In this document: piece by piece, positions 28,045 to 37,115 of the stretch | Layout of the letters: each line of letters starts with the position of its first letter | How positions within the stretch are numbered: the stretch's first letter is position 1 | Assembly (NCBI GenBank): GCA_023410645.1 | Contig: JAEYPQ010000007.1 | Span: 1 to 64,000, forward strand | DNA length: 64,000 nucleotides | Reading direction: 5' to 3' | Origin: Bacillota bacterium | GTDB taxonomy: Bacteria; Bacillota; Clostridia; TANB77; CAG-465 | The notes under the pieces: generated by a model | What the model was told of the DNA's origin: nothing | Databases searched by the model: none | Seen by the model: only the letters and a program-made list of their open reading frames with translations | Position numbers and translations under genes: made by a program

Positions 28045-28383
28045 TTATCTTTTATAATTTAAACTATATATATTTCCACCTATAACCAGTTCCGAATCAT
28101 TGATTTCCTTTATATCTAAATCCTTACCATCTATTATAACATCAATATTTGCTGTTTTTATTTTTATATAGTCATCATAGTAATCTACAATTTGTTTATA
28201 TCCTTCTATCAATATATCTGTATCCTCAATTATCGTTATTTTTGTGGAATTATTTGCAATTTCAGGAGGTAACTCAAGGAAATCGGAAAATTTATTTTTG
28301 GCTTCAATTACATTATTTCTGATATTTATACTTTTCATAATCTGTTTATACCATATCTTTTTCTCTTTTTTTTTAGATTTCAA
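28045..28383 (-). CDS. yqfC: Sporulation protein YqfC
   Basis: 112 residues with the YqfC pattern FLELPPEIANNSTKITIIED followed by ILIEGYKQIVDYYDDYIKIK. The start is TTG at 28383, supported by GGAGG seven bases before it. The N-terminal 15 residues are Lys-rich. YqfC is a small SigE-regulon protein that nearly always precedes yqfD; its biochemical role is unknown. First gene of this minus-strand group, divergent from agrA. Confidence 0.88.
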   Translation of the reverse strand: MKSKKKEKKIWYKQIMKSINIRNNVIEAKNKFSDFLELPPEIANNSTKITIIEDTDILIEGYKQIVDYYDDYIKIKTANIDVIIDGKDLDIKEINDSELVIGGNIYSLNYKR

Positions 28384-28495
28384 TCTAATCCCTCCCCTTA
28401 CATTATACTATTTTTTATTTAATTTATGAGTAAATTTTATATTATAGTGTGTCGAAATTTGTAAACAAATTATTAGAAAAAAATATCTAAAAATG

Positions 28496-28524
28496 TTGAC
28501 ATTAGTATTAAATTGTAGTATATT
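28496..28524 (+). promoter_or_regulatory. SigA-type promoter of agrA-agrC
   Basis: TTGACA (28496-28501), 17-base spacer, TATATT (28519-28524), 37 bases before the agrA ATG. A near-consensus promoter; the GAGGAA ribosome site follows. Confidence 0.75.
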
Positions 28525-28561
28525 TATATATGTGTAAAAAAATGGAATTAGAGGAAAATAT

Positions 28562-29236
28562 ATGATAAAAATTGGTATGTGTGATGATAATTTTGAAACA
28601 ATAAAATCCATACATTTAATCTTAGAATCTCAAATCATGGAAAACGATTTAGATGCTGAGATAACTGTGGTTACTGACAATCAAAAAAAGATATTCGATA
28701 AAATTTATAATAAAGAAATCGATGTTTTATTTTTGGACATGGATTTTAAAAATAGTGGAAAGAATGGATTAGAATTTGCAAAAGATTTAAGAGATGTTAA
28801 TAAGGATTTTTACCTGATTTTTTTAACCGCTCATCAAAGATACATGCATGAATCTTTTCTAGTTAAAGTTTTTGATTACTTGGTAAAGCCTACTAATAAA
28901 GATGTCATATCTGATTTGGTATTAAGATTAAAGAAAGAATTTGAAAGTAGTAATGTTCTGTTCTTATATTTAAATAAGTGGGTTTCAATTAGAACAGATG
29001 AAATTCTGTATATAGAAAAATTTGGTAATAAATCACAAATTGTGACTAAAAACTCCGTAGAGACAAGCAATAAGACATTAGATACTTTATTAAAAGAATT
29101 ACCTAATAATTTTAGAAAGTGTCATAGATCTTACATTATAAATGAAAACAAAATATTAACTGTGGATAAAAAAGATGGATACGCGTACTTTTCAAAAGAC
29201 TTGCGTTGCCCGATCAATTCGCATTTTAATATATAA
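28562..29236 (+). CDS. agrA: LytTR-family response regulator (AgrA-like)
   Basis: 224 residues. The receiver domain has the acidic pair Asp8/Asp9, the phospho-acceptor in FLDMDF (about Asp59), a Thr in FLTAH and the Lys in YLVKP. The C-terminal LytTR DNA-binding domain runs from about residue 135: WVSIRTDEILYIEKFGNKSQ and FRKCHRSYIINENKI. Proteins of this type bind direct repeats upstream of quorum-controlled genes. It is encoded 21 bases before its sensor kinase, and the agrBD pair lies just beyond on the other strand. Confidence 0.88.
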   Translation: MIKIGMCDDNFETIKSIHLILESQIMENDLDAEITVVTDNQKKIFDKIYNKEIDVLFLDMDFKNSGKNGLEFAKDLRDVNKDFYLIFLTAHQRYMHESFLVKVFDYLVKPTNKDVISDLVLRLKKEFESSNVLFLYLNKWVSIRTDEILYIEKFGNKSQIVTKNSVETSNKTLDTLLKELPNNFRKCHRSYIINENKILTVDKKDGYAYFSKDLRCPINSHFNI

Positions 29237-29257
29237 TTTTAATTAGGAGAGATAAGA

Positions 29258-30595
29258 ATGGAAAGTATAGTTTTTAATTTTTTTAACATAATAATTCAAG
29301 GATTTACAATGTCATATTTTTTAATTAAACTATCAAGTGTAATACAAGACAAAAAGTATAGTAAGAAACAAATCACAATTGTGACTTCAATAATTTTAAC
29401 TGCAAATATAATACTTACTCTTATAAAAGTATTTCAAAACATTACAAATCCTTTTGCAAATATAGCACTCACTTCTTCCGCTTTTATTATAAGTTTGTTT
29501 TTTATATTAAAAACACCTTTAATAAAATCTCTTCTATTGTATATATCGACATTTTTAATTTTTGCTATTACTGAATTAATAGTAATATATATTGGGATGT
29601 TTTTATTTGGTATAACCGCAATAGATATATTTATCTCTTTACCAATATCACTATTTTTGATTACATGCCAAACTCTATTAAATCTTATAATAATTAAGTT
29701 AATAATAAAAGTTTTAATAAACATGCCAAACTATAAAGACATATTCGGATCAATAAATTCAAAACAAATAATTGGTTTTATAATTTTTCTTATACCATGT
29801 ATATTACCACAGATGTTTATGCTTTCATTAAATTATTACAGTTATTCTGTACCTTTTCTATTTATAAACTCATTGCAAATGATAATTATATCAATTTCTA
29901 TGTTTATATTTTTTAAAAGGACTATTGAAAGAGATAAAACGCAGTCAGACTTAATTACTAGTGAAATACATAATAGGACTATGGTTGGAATGGTAGATGG
30001 CGTTAGAACTTTAAAACATGATTATAATAATATAATGCAAGCATTAAATGGTTATGTGTCTACAAAACAATATGATAAACTTCAAGAACATATAAATAAA
30101 GTATTAAAAGAATGTAATATAGTAAATAATTTATCTGTAATAGACCCAAACATCTTCAATGATCCAGCAATTTATGGTATAGTTGGTGCTAAATACTTTT
30201 TGGCATGTGAAGAGGATATTACATTTGATTTAGATATTATAACTAATATTAAAGATATTAATTTTCCAATGCCTGAACTATCAAGAATACTTGGAATCCT
30301 TCTTGATAATGCAATAGAGGCAACTAATAAAGTTGAAAATAAATATATCAGACTTGAGATGAAATATGATAATAGAAAGGGCGCTGACGTTATAAGAGTT
30401 ATAAACACTTATGATACTAATATAGAATTAAATTTAATTGATATTTACAAAAAAGGTGTTTCTTCTAAAAAAGAAAAATCCGGTATTGGACTATGGGAAG
30501 TAAAAAAGCTTGTTAGTAAAGTAAGACATTCTCAAATATATGCAACAATAGAGGGAAATAAATTTGTACAAAATCTAATTATAGAAAAAATTTAA
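29258..30595 (+). CDS. agrC: Quorum-sensing sensor histidine kinase (AgrC-like)
   Basis: 445 residues. About six N-terminal helices (residues 1-225) form the peptide-sensing part. The cytoplasmic part has the phospho-acceptor His in TLKHDYNNIMQALNGY (about residue 254), the N box ILLDNAIEATNK (about 350) and the glycine box KSGIGLWEVKKL (about 410), the GHKL-type ATPase of AgrC/VirS kinases. It is predicted to sense the cyclic peptide made from the agrD gene located just downstream. TTAGGAGAG precedes the ATG. Confidence 0.88.
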   Translation: MESIVFNFFNIIIQGFTMSYFLIKLSSVIQDKKYSKKQITIVTSIILTANIILTLIKVFQNITNPFANIALTSSAFIISLFFILKTPLIKSLLLYISTFLIFAITELIVIYIGMFLFGITAIDIFISLPISLFLITCQTLLNLIIIKLIIKVLINMPNYKDIFGSINSKQIIGFIIFLIPCILPQMFMLSLNYYSYSVPFLFINSLQMIIISISMFIFFKRTIERDKTQSDLITSEIHNRTMVGMVDGVRTLKHDYNNIMQALNGYVSTKQYDKLQEHINKVLKECNIVNNLSVIDPNIFNDPAIYGIVGAKYFLACEEDITFDLDIITNIKDINFPMPELSRILGILLDNAIEATNKVENKYIRLEMKYDNRKGADVIRVINTYDTNIELNLIDIYKKGVSSKKEKSGIGLWEVKKLVSKVRHSQIYATIEGNKFVQNLIIEKI

Positions 30596-30619
30596 TTATT
30601 TAAGAATTTATATACTATT

Positions 30620-30650
30620 AAAAGACAAGCTTTTACTAAGCTTGTCTTTT
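30620..30650. terminator. Bidirectional terminator between agrC and agrD
   Basis: AAAAGACAAGCTT (30620-30632) pairs exactly with AAGCTTGTCTTTT (30638-30650), five-base loop, T-runs on both strands (more T to 30653). It serves the convergent agrC and agrD transcripts. Confidence 0.85.
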
Positions 30651-30663
30651 TTATGTAAATATC

Positions 30664-30777
30664 TTATTTTTCAATTAAAGATCTTGGCGCCTTAGTTTGA
30701 TGGAAAAAAAACATAAAACAGCTATTTGTTGATGATTTTGCATACATCTCCACAACTTTCTTTGCTAACTTTTTCAT
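30664..30777 (-). CDS. agrD: AgrD-like cyclic autoinducer peptide precursor
   Basis: 37 codons from an ATG at 30777 with AAGGAAGGAG before it. The peptide has the three-part AgrD plan: a basic amphipathic leader (MKKLAKKVVEMYAKSSTN), a Cys-containing hydrophobic core (SCFMFF) and a charged tail with a conserved Pro (HQTKAPRSLIEK), similar to the TKxPKSL-type tails of clostridial AgrD. AgrB would cut the tail and close a thiolactone from the Cys; a five-residue ring starting at Cys20 is the likely product but ring size is inferred. It lies 212 bases downstream of agrB on the same strand. Confidence 0.82.
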   Translation of the reverse strand: MKKLAKKVVEMYAKSSTNSCFMFFFHQTKAPRSLIEK

Positions 30778-30989
30778 ATATCTCACTCCTTCCTTAAAAT
30801 TAATTCTATTCTTATACAAATTTAAATCATTACTTTACGCTATTAAGTAAAATCTTTTATTATTTATATTTCAAACTAATTTCATTAAATTGTATACATT
30901 TAAGTATACTAAAAGATAATTTAACTAAGTATAAGAATGAATTATAATATATATATAAATTAGTATTTTTATTATACTAATTATATAAC

Positions 30990-31619
30990 CTAATTATTGT
31001 AATATTCTTTAAATTCTTCAGTTTCATAACTATATTGACATTTAAATAATCTATATAATGGTTCTGTAGTAAAGATATCAATAAGTAATATAGTGATTAC
31101 TATTAAAGTTTGTATAAAAATATTATTTATGATTAATAAAGAAACTATATATATTAAGATTAAAGATATAAAAGCTGATATTTTTATTTTTTTTCTTTTG
31201 TTTTTATTAAGTATTGGTACTTCACCTGTATCTGCCGGTGCAATCTTTACTATAACATATAATGAAGCAAAAAACGTTATTGAGTATAGTATGTATACAT
31301 GTATCTGAGCAAGATTTACAAATTTTGCAAAATATACTGGAGTCCAAAAATATAGTATTGAAGATATAAAGCATCCGATATTTGTTCTTGCATGTGCTCC
31401 GCCAACAAAAAATTTATACATTATTGTAATTAGTAACACAACTCCAACTTCAGGTAATATGTTAAGCAACATGCTTAATAAGAAAATACCTATATATTTT
31501 GGAATATCTTCTAAAATTCTCGTTATTCCAAATAACATTATTTCTCTTTTTTCTTCAGTTACTGTTTCTCCTTTATATAAAACACTATCTAAAAAGTAAT
31601 TTCCAAGTTTATCTATCAT
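30990..31619 (-). CDS. agrB: AgrB-like membrane peptidase for autoinducer maturation
   Basis: 209 residues with about five or six helices. The catalytic pair of AgrB is present in VGGAHARTNIGC (His76 and Cys83, close to His77 and Cys84 in the staphylococcal enzyme). It cleaves the AgrD tail and helps close the thiolactone at the membrane. AGGTGATAAAGC lies before the ATG. The gene heads a minus-strand agrBD pair that converges with agrAC, so the complete peptide circuit is present in 3 kb. Confidence 0.9.
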   Translation of the reverse strand: MIDKLGNYFLDSVLYKGETVTEEKREIMLFGITRILEDIPKYIGIFLLSMLLNILPEVGVVLLITIMYKFFVGGAHARTNIGCFISSILYFWTPVYFAKFVNLAQIHVYILYSITFFASLYVIVKIAPADTGEVPILNKNKRKKIKISAFISLILIYIVSLLIINNIFIQTLIVITILLIDIFTTEPLYRLFKCQYSYETEEFKEYYNN

Positions 31620-31848
31620 GCTTTATCACCTAAAATAATTATATATTAAAAAATTTATTTTTTTTAAATATAGTTTTAAAAATATGATTTTTAAATGTGA
31701 ATTATATATTTTTTTATTTCGCCACATTTTTTTAGTATTTTATATATATTTCTACACAAATTTTAATTGGTCCATGTTAAAAAATATTTGTTGCTGTAAC
31801 AATAGCTATTTTTTTCTCATATTATACGTTAAAGGAGGTATTTTTTTC

Positions 31849-32685
31849 ATGGAAAGTATTCATATTGAAAAAGAAAATGAGAGTGAAAATTTAGACAAAA
31901 GAAATATATTAGATATCTCTAATGAACGTGTATTTCCACCAATGATAGGAGATAATGCACCTCTATTTGTGGCAGATACCACTATGGGGAAAAGAAAACT
32001 CACAGATTATATGGGAAGATGGGTAGTATTATTCTCACATCCAGGTGATTTTACACCTGTTTGCACAACAGAATTTATTGCATTTGCAAAAGTATATCCG
32101 GAATTTGAAAAAAGAAACACTGCACTTATTGGGTTATCAGTTGATAGTACACCTTCTCATTTATCTTGGATACACAATATACATAGAAATACTGGTATAC
32201 AAATACCTTTTCCTATTATATCAGATTTAAACATGAACATATCAAGGAAATATGGTATGGTGGCACCAAATGTGTCTAACACAAAAACAATAAGAAAGGT
32301 ATTTATTATAGATCCAGATCAAAAAATACGTGCAATACTTGAATATCCTTTGGAGACAGGAAGGAATATCGGAGAAATATTAAGATTATTAGATGCTTTA
32401 CAATTTTCAGATAATAATAATTTATATACACCTGCAAATTGGCTACCAAATCAGCCAGCAATAGTTCCACCACCAAAAACATACAACGATATACTGGATA
32501 ATATTAATAATTCTAGTGGATTTAATTGCATAGATTGGTATTTATGCTTTACACAAGAAGGATTTCCAGCTCAACCAATGATGTTTAATGATATGAACAA
32601 TGTTATGATGAAAAATGAACAAACAAATGTAAATAAAAATAATATGCAATTTAATAATTATGGGTGTTTCATGAGAGATTTATAG
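31849..32685 (+). CDS. Peroxiredoxin, 1-Cys/Prx6-like
   Basis: 278 residues from the ATG at 31849; a longer frame from 31684 is ignored because AAAGGAGG sits just before 31849. The thioredoxin-fold core has the peroxidatic motif HPGDFTPVCTTEF (about Cys72), LIGLSVDSTPSHLSWIHNI and the long C-terminal extension of Prx6-like enzymes (ANWLPNQPAIVPPPKTYNDI). It reduces peroxides in the cytoplasm. The 80-residue tail has further Cys (NCIDWYLC, GCFMRDL), which could resolve the sulfenate. The Cys-rich mini-gene follows 18 bases on. Confidence 0.9.
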   Translation: MESIHIEKENESENLDKRNILDISNERVFPPMIGDNAPLFVADTTMGKRKLTDYMGRWVVLFSHPGDFTPVCTTEFIAFAKVYPEFEKRNTALIGLSVDSTPSHLSWIHNIHRNTGIQIPFPIISDLNMNISRKYGMVAPNVSNTKTIRKVFIIDPDQKIRAILEYPLETGRNIGEILRLLDALQFSDNNNLYTPANWLPNQPAIVPPPKTYNDILDNINNSSGFNCIDWYLCFTQEGFPAQPMMFNDMNNVMMKNEQTNVNKNNMQFNNYGCFMRDL

Positions 32686-32703
32686 TTTTAAGGGGGAGTT
32701 AAT

Positions 32704-32874
32704 ATGGATAATAATTGTTGTTCTAATAAAAACAATTGTAATTTTTTAGGTAATTTATTTTGTGGAAATAGTTGTATATTTATAATTTTAATAGTAATTG
32801 TACTTCTATGTTGTTGTGGTGGAAAAGGTACCAAGAATAATTGTAATACTTGTTGCAATGATGATCTTTTATAA
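32704..32874 (+). CDS. Cys-rich single-helix mini-protein
   Basis: 56 codons, with AAGGGGGAG before the ATG, so it is well supported despite its size. It has eleven Cys: NNCCSNKNNC, a second pair around the start of a hydrophobic helix (GNSCIFIILIVIVLL), then CCC and a CNTCC tail. This resembles the small hydrophobic proteins annotated near sporulation loci, but I do not recognise the family. Directly after the peroxiredoxin gene and followed by a terminator, so the two are cotranscribed; a redox or metal role is only a guess. Confidence 0.7.
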   Translation: MDNNCCSNKNNCNFLGNLFCGNSCIFIILIVIVLLCCCGGKGTKNNCNTCCNDDLL

Positions 32875-32899
32875 AATTAATTTTACATATAATATTATT

Positions 32900-32932
32900 C
32901 CTCATAAGTTTTGCCTAACTTATGAGGATTTT
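32900..32932 (+). terminator. Terminator after the peroxiredoxin/mini-protein operon
   Basis: CCTCATAAGTT (32900-32910) pairs with AACTTATGAGG (32917-32927), six-base loop, followed by ATTTTAT. Confidence 0.85.
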
Positions 32933-32993
32933 ATCGTAATGATTATAGTATAAATGTAATTTTTTTTCAAATAATACTAATAGGTGAAACATT

Positions 32994-33200
32994 ATGGAGA
33001 AAAAGTTACCAATAGGATTTATATTGTCAATTGCTCAAAATGAACAAGCATTAAAGTACTTTGCAAACTTAGATGATATGACAAAAAATAGAATTTCTAA
33101 TTATATACAGGATTCAATTACCGGTGAAGAAGCTAAGGAAAGAATTAATATTAGTATTAATGGTCTTGAAAATAATAATTTAGATTTTCTAACTAAATAA
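32994..33200 (+). CDS. Small protein of unknown function
   Basis: 68 residues, mostly alpha-helical and soluble: KLPIGFILSIAQNEQALKYF, DMTKNRISNYIQDS, TGEEAKERINISI. AGGTGAAAC lies before the ATG. The layout (LPxGF...AQNExAxxxF then a helix) recalls a group of short Clostridia proteins of unknown role. No motif for catalysis or DNA binding is seen. Confidence 0.6.
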   Translation: MEKKLPIGFILSIAQNEQALKYFANLDDMTKNRISNYIQDSITGEEAKERINISINGLENNNLDFLTK

Positions 33201-33372
33201 TTATTATAATTGCTTAATATTTGATCTTTTATTATAGCTACATTTATGTTTTGTTACATAAATCTGTATTATTTTACAAAAATGTATCAGAATGTGTATA
33301 AAATCATACAAAAAATATTGAAATTTGTTTTATTTAATGCTACCATATATTTATATTATGGTGGTGTTTTTT

Positions 33373-36099
33373 ATGTATAGGAATAATAAAATAAACATTT
33401 ATGATAGTATTACTTTTAGAAGCGGTATTTCGCTTATAACTTTAATAATTACAATTATAGTAATTATTATACTAGCTGGTGTTGTTATAGCAAATTTAAA
33501 CAATAGGAACGTTATAAATTCAGCTGTAGATGCAAGAACATTAAATAATTTATCAACAATAAAGGAGGAATTAGAATATTATAGACTAAACAAATACTCC
33601 CCTGATTTTAATGTATTCGATTTATATCCCTTACAAAAAGATGAAAATGGAAATTATATAACATTAAATGATCTTGATGACAATATAAAAAATAATTTTC
33701 CAATTGATCTTAAAATGATTTTATACGATACTGAAAGATATGAACTAGATAATTATAATAACCTTCCTGATATAAGCCTTATAGATTACAGTAAATTCTA
33801 TAAAATAGATACGAGTCTTTTAACTTCAGCAAAAACTTATGATGAGGATTTATATATCTATATATATGATTTGGGATATGTAATATTTAATATTAATGGT
33901 GTAAAATATAAAGAGAATACTGAATATAGTATAATACCTTTAGGAAGTACATTTAACTCCGAATATATTGCATTAACAAATAATACCTTTAAATTATATG
34001 GAAATGGAGATTTAAAGGTACTTGGTCAAATAAACTCAATAACTGGAGAAACTACAGATGAAAACAAACAATATAGTGGCATAAAAGAATTAGTTATTCC
34101 AGATGTAATACAGGAGCCGGAAAATATAAAAAAAATATACTTTTCAATGGGAACAGCATATGTTATAGATAAAGATGATAATTTGTGGGCATGGGGAAGT
34201 AATACATTTAATAAATTAGGTTTAGGCAATTCCTTTACAGTTACATCTCCAATAAAAATTAATGAAAATATAAAAGCAGACGGACAAGCTATTAAAGTAA
34301 AAAATGTTTGGGCTGGTAATACAAATACTTGGATAGTGGATACTCAAAATAGGGTGTGGGCTTGTGGAAGCAATGCCTCTGGTTCATTTGGTGTTGGTAA
34401 TACAAATACTTATAGTGGCTGGGTTAATGTTAGCTCATTAGACGGAAGTAAGATAAAACAAATACAACCTAACCTTAGTGATACAAGATATACTTTTGTC
34501 ATATGCACTGACGGAAGAGTTTTTGCTTCTGGAAGTAACTCGAATGGATACTTTGGTAAAAATGATTATGCAAATACAAATACTTTTGTTGAATTACCTA
34601 ATTTCTATGGTGCTAAGAAAATTTTAGCAGGTGGTTCTAGAGATGTATTTATACTTAAAGAAAGTGGGGACTTATACGGTGTAGGAAGTAATTTATTTGC
34701 TGGATTAGGATTACCTGGAAATTCAAAGTATTCTGTTCCTGTACAAATTGCATCTAATGTTGAAGATATGGATTATGTGGATGTTTGGAGAGGTACTATA
34801 AGATACAAGAGTGTAGATGGCTACATTTATCAATCTGGTATTATAAAATATGATACTTTAGGTAGTCCAATATATGAATCATATTTTAGACAAGTTGAGA
34901 ATGTTAGTGACGCCAATTTATTTCTAGCATCTAATGGATTATTCGTATCAAATGGAAAGATGTATACTGTTTCGTATAATTCTCAAACCGACAAATTAAC
35001 ATCTTCAGCATATGCCTCTACATACTCTAATATAACTGATAAAGAGACTTTTAATGGTATGCGAATATTTAAAATTTCAAATAAAATATATATAGATTCT
35101 CAACCGGATGTAACTGCAATAGGTAAAAGAGTTAGATTGAGCTTCAAAAATGCATTTAGCAATGCTCAATTCGTACAAGGAGCTTCAAATAATATAAGTA
35201 TTGTAGATAAAGATCTAAACATATGGGAAAGCTTAAAAAGTAAAAATACGGAGCTTACAAATGTAAAGAAAATAATATCTTCTAACACTGCTAAATATGC
35301 ATTATTAAAAAACGGTGAATTATATGCAAAAGGTACTTCATCTTCAGGTGGATGGGGAGACGCATTATCTAGGAGTACTTATACACTTATAACTAAGGAT
35401 GGAACTATACCATTTAGTGTAAAAGATGTATATACGTCTATATATGGTAATACTGCAATATTCTTAACTAATGAGAACGAACTATATTGGTTTGGTAATG
35501 ATGCTCACATATATCTACCTCAAAAAGAGGCCGGAGATATACTTCTTAGTGATAATAATCATTTAACTAAATATCCTCACAAAATTAATACTACAGGACT
35601 AAATGAAGATATATTATCAAACATTGCAGATATTGTTTATGATGTTAATTGGAATGATTTCTATTCCAAAATAACATATGTGTTAACGACAAGCGGCGAA
35701 TTATATGTAACTGGTGATAGCCCTAAAACCACGGGACTTAACGCATCAAGTGCTAATTTTACTAAAATAACAGCATTTGGTGATACTAAAGTAAAATCAA
35801 TAAAAACATATCAGGGTTGTGTATTAGCCTTACTAGAAGATGGTAAAGTATATGGATGGGGATATAATACATATGGACAGTTTGGAAATGGATACAACAT
35901 AGGCGCAAATTATCCTACACCTCAAAGATTATCTCTTAACTCTAATATTATAAAAATAACTTTAGGTGATGGTTTTGCAATATTTTTGACTACTGATGGA
36001 TCCGTATATGGAAGTGGAAGAAATGAATATGGGCAACTTGGTACTGGTAGTAATAACTCTACCGGAACATTTGTTAGATGCACAGAATTAGAAAAATAA
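33373..36099 (+). CDS. Pseudopilin-like N-terminus joined to RCC1 repeat domain
   Basis: 908 residues from the ATG at 33373; upstream in-frame starts lack a ribosome site. After a short basic leader comes a prepilin-like segment, SGISLITLIITIIVIIILAG, in which Gly-Ile-Ser replaces the usual Gly-Phe-Thr and the Glu at position 5 is absent. The mature part starts with a helix (TLNNLSTIKEELEYYRL). From about residue 240 come at least nine RCC1-type repeats, each with LWAWGSN, VWACGSN, VYGWGYN or similar followed by xxGxxGxGN and PxxI. RCC1 repeats form a beta-propeller used for binding; here it would be shown outside the cell. A 19-base-stem terminator follows. Confidence 0.8.
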   Translation: MYRNNKINIYDSITFRSGISLITLIITIIVIIILAGVVIANLNNRNVINSAVDARTLNNLSTIKEELEYYRLNKYSPDFNVFDLYPLQKDENGNYITLNDLDDNIKNNFPIDLKMILYDTERYELDNYNNLPDISLIDYSKFYKIDTSLLTSAKTYDEDLYIYIYDLGYVIFNINGVKYKENTEYSIIPLGSTFNSEYIALTNNTFKLYGNGDLKVLGQINSITGETTDENKQYSGIKELVIPDVIQEPENIKKIYFSMGTAYVIDKDDNLWAWGSNTFNKLGLGNSFTVTSPIKINENIKADGQAIKVKNVWAGNTNTWIVDTQNRVWACGSNASGSFGVGNTNTYSGWVNVSSLDGSKIKQIQPNLSDTRYTFVICTDGRVFASGSNSNGYFGKNDYANTNTFVELPNFYGAKKILAGGSRDVFILKESGDLYGVGSNLFAGLGLPGNSKYSVPVQIASNVEDMDYVDVWRGTIRYKSVDGYIYQSGIIKYDTLGSPIYESYFRQVENVSDANLFLASNGLFVSNGKMYTVSYNSQTDKLTSSAYASTYSNITDKETFNGMRIFKISNKIYIDSQPDVTAIGKRVRLSFKNAFSNAQFVQGASNNISIVDKDLNIWESLKSKNTELTNVKKIISSNTAKYALLKNGELYAKGTSSSGGWGDALSRSTYTLITKDGTIPFSVKDVYTSIYGNTAIFLTNENELYWFGNDAHIYLPQKEAGDILLSDNNHLTKYPHKINTTGLNEDILSNIADIVYDVNWNDFYSKITYVLTTSGELYVTGDSPKTTGLNASSANFTKITAFGDTKVKSIKTYQGCVLALLEDGKVYGWGYNTYGQFGNGYNIGANYPTPQRLSLNSNIIKITLGDGFAIFLTTDGSVYGSGRNEYGQLGTGSNNSTGTFVRCTELEK

Positions 36100-36105
36100 T
36101 ACTAA

Positions 36106-36150
36106 AATAACCACTATAAACTAACTTAATATTAGTTTATAGTGGTTATT
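36106..36150. terminator. Bidirectional terminator, 19-base stem
   Basis: AATAACCACTATAAACTAA (36106-36124) pairs exactly with 36132-36150, seven-base loop. It serves the plus-strand RCC1 gene and the convergent glycosyltransferase-like gene. Confidence 0.88.
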
Positions 36151-36163
36151 ATTAAATCATTAC

Positions 36164-37093
36164 TCAAAAATTAATCATATCATACTCTTCTGGGAAATTC
36201 TTTTTGAATACATATATAATACTGTCCAAATACTCTTTTCTTGCCTCATTATTTTTATCAATATAATTCTTATGAAACCATAAATGTGTGCAAATATGAT
36301 TCTCATTAAAAGAATTAAAAATCCAATCACCTAGTTTTTTATCTTGAGATATAAATCTAAATTGTTTAGGACTCCAAGTACATTGTATAAATGGACTAAT
36401 ATTAAATCCATATTTAAGAGCAATTTGTACTGGTAAAACTTGTTCCATATAGAGTATCTCTGGTGTCGCATAACTTCCATCGTAGTTTTTAGTACTGCTT
36501 AGCATAAATTCTGTTGCCTTTTTAGTAAATAAGTTTTTAAATTCTTCATTTAACAAAGCTGTTATAGACATATTTAAACCTTTTGTTATTTTTGTGTTAA
36601 CATCAATAAAATTGTAAGCATTAGACACCTGAATTCCAGATTGATCAATATAACTTGTGTCTTCCGTTTCTATACTCTCCCAATGTGTAAACATCAAATC
36701 ATGATTTGGATTAAAATTCAATTTTTTCCAAACAATTAAATCAGTATCAACGCAAACAAATGGTGCAGATTCAATTAAATAACAATAAAATTTCCCTGCT
36801 GACCAAAATACTGCATGATTAATGCCAGGAAACTTATCTGAAATATTATCTAAACTACAGACTATATTATTCCAAAAAGAAGTAACTTTTTTCTCACTTA
36901 GGTAATTATAAAATAGTGTATCTGTATGAAGTGTTATTTCTCCATTCGTTTTTCTCCACTGTAGTGCCGACAAACAAAGTGTCAGTAACATATAGTCTGG
37001 TAAATCAATGTAGTCCTTTGCATATTTAGCATATCCGCTTATATCCCGACCAGTTTGTATAGGTCTACTGCTAAAACATTGTATTCCTTTCAT
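36164..37093 (-). CDS. Glycosyltransferase-like protein linked to a radical SAM gene
   Basis: 309 residues, soluble. ITLHTDTLFYNYL early on and PFVCVDTDLIVWKKL (about residues 117-131) give a DxD-type motif next to hydrophobic strands, the pattern of nucleotide-sugar binding in GT-A fold enzymes; HAVFWSAGKFYCYL precedes it. The C-terminal part (HICTHLWFHKNYID) may hold the second metal ligand. I do not recognise a named family with certainty. It lies 22 bases after the SPASM gene, likely in one transcript, so it may modify the same product. Confidence 0.55.
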   Translation of the reverse strand: MKGIQCFSSRPIQTGRDISGYAKYAKDYIDLPDYMLLTLCLSALQWRKTNGEITLHTDTLFYNYLSEKKVTSFWNNIVCSLDNISDKFPGINHAVFWSAGKFYCYLIESAPFVCVDTDLIVWKKLNFNPNHDLMFTHWESIETEDTSYIDQSGIQVSNAYNFIDVNTKITKGLNMSITALLNEEFKNLFTKKATEFMLSSTKNYDGSYATPEILYMEQVLPVQIALKYGFNISPFIQCTWSPKQFRFISQDKKLGDWIFNSFNENHICTHLWFHKNYIDKNNEARKEYLDSIIYVFKKNFPEEYDMINF

Positions 37094-37115
37094 ATTATCT
37101 CCTTTTTAAAATTAT

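Noticed and set aside
31684..31848. N-terminal extension of the peroxiredoxin with a membrane-like segment
   Set aside because: AAAGGAGG sits directly before the ATG at 31849 and the extension is low-complexity AT-rich DNA.
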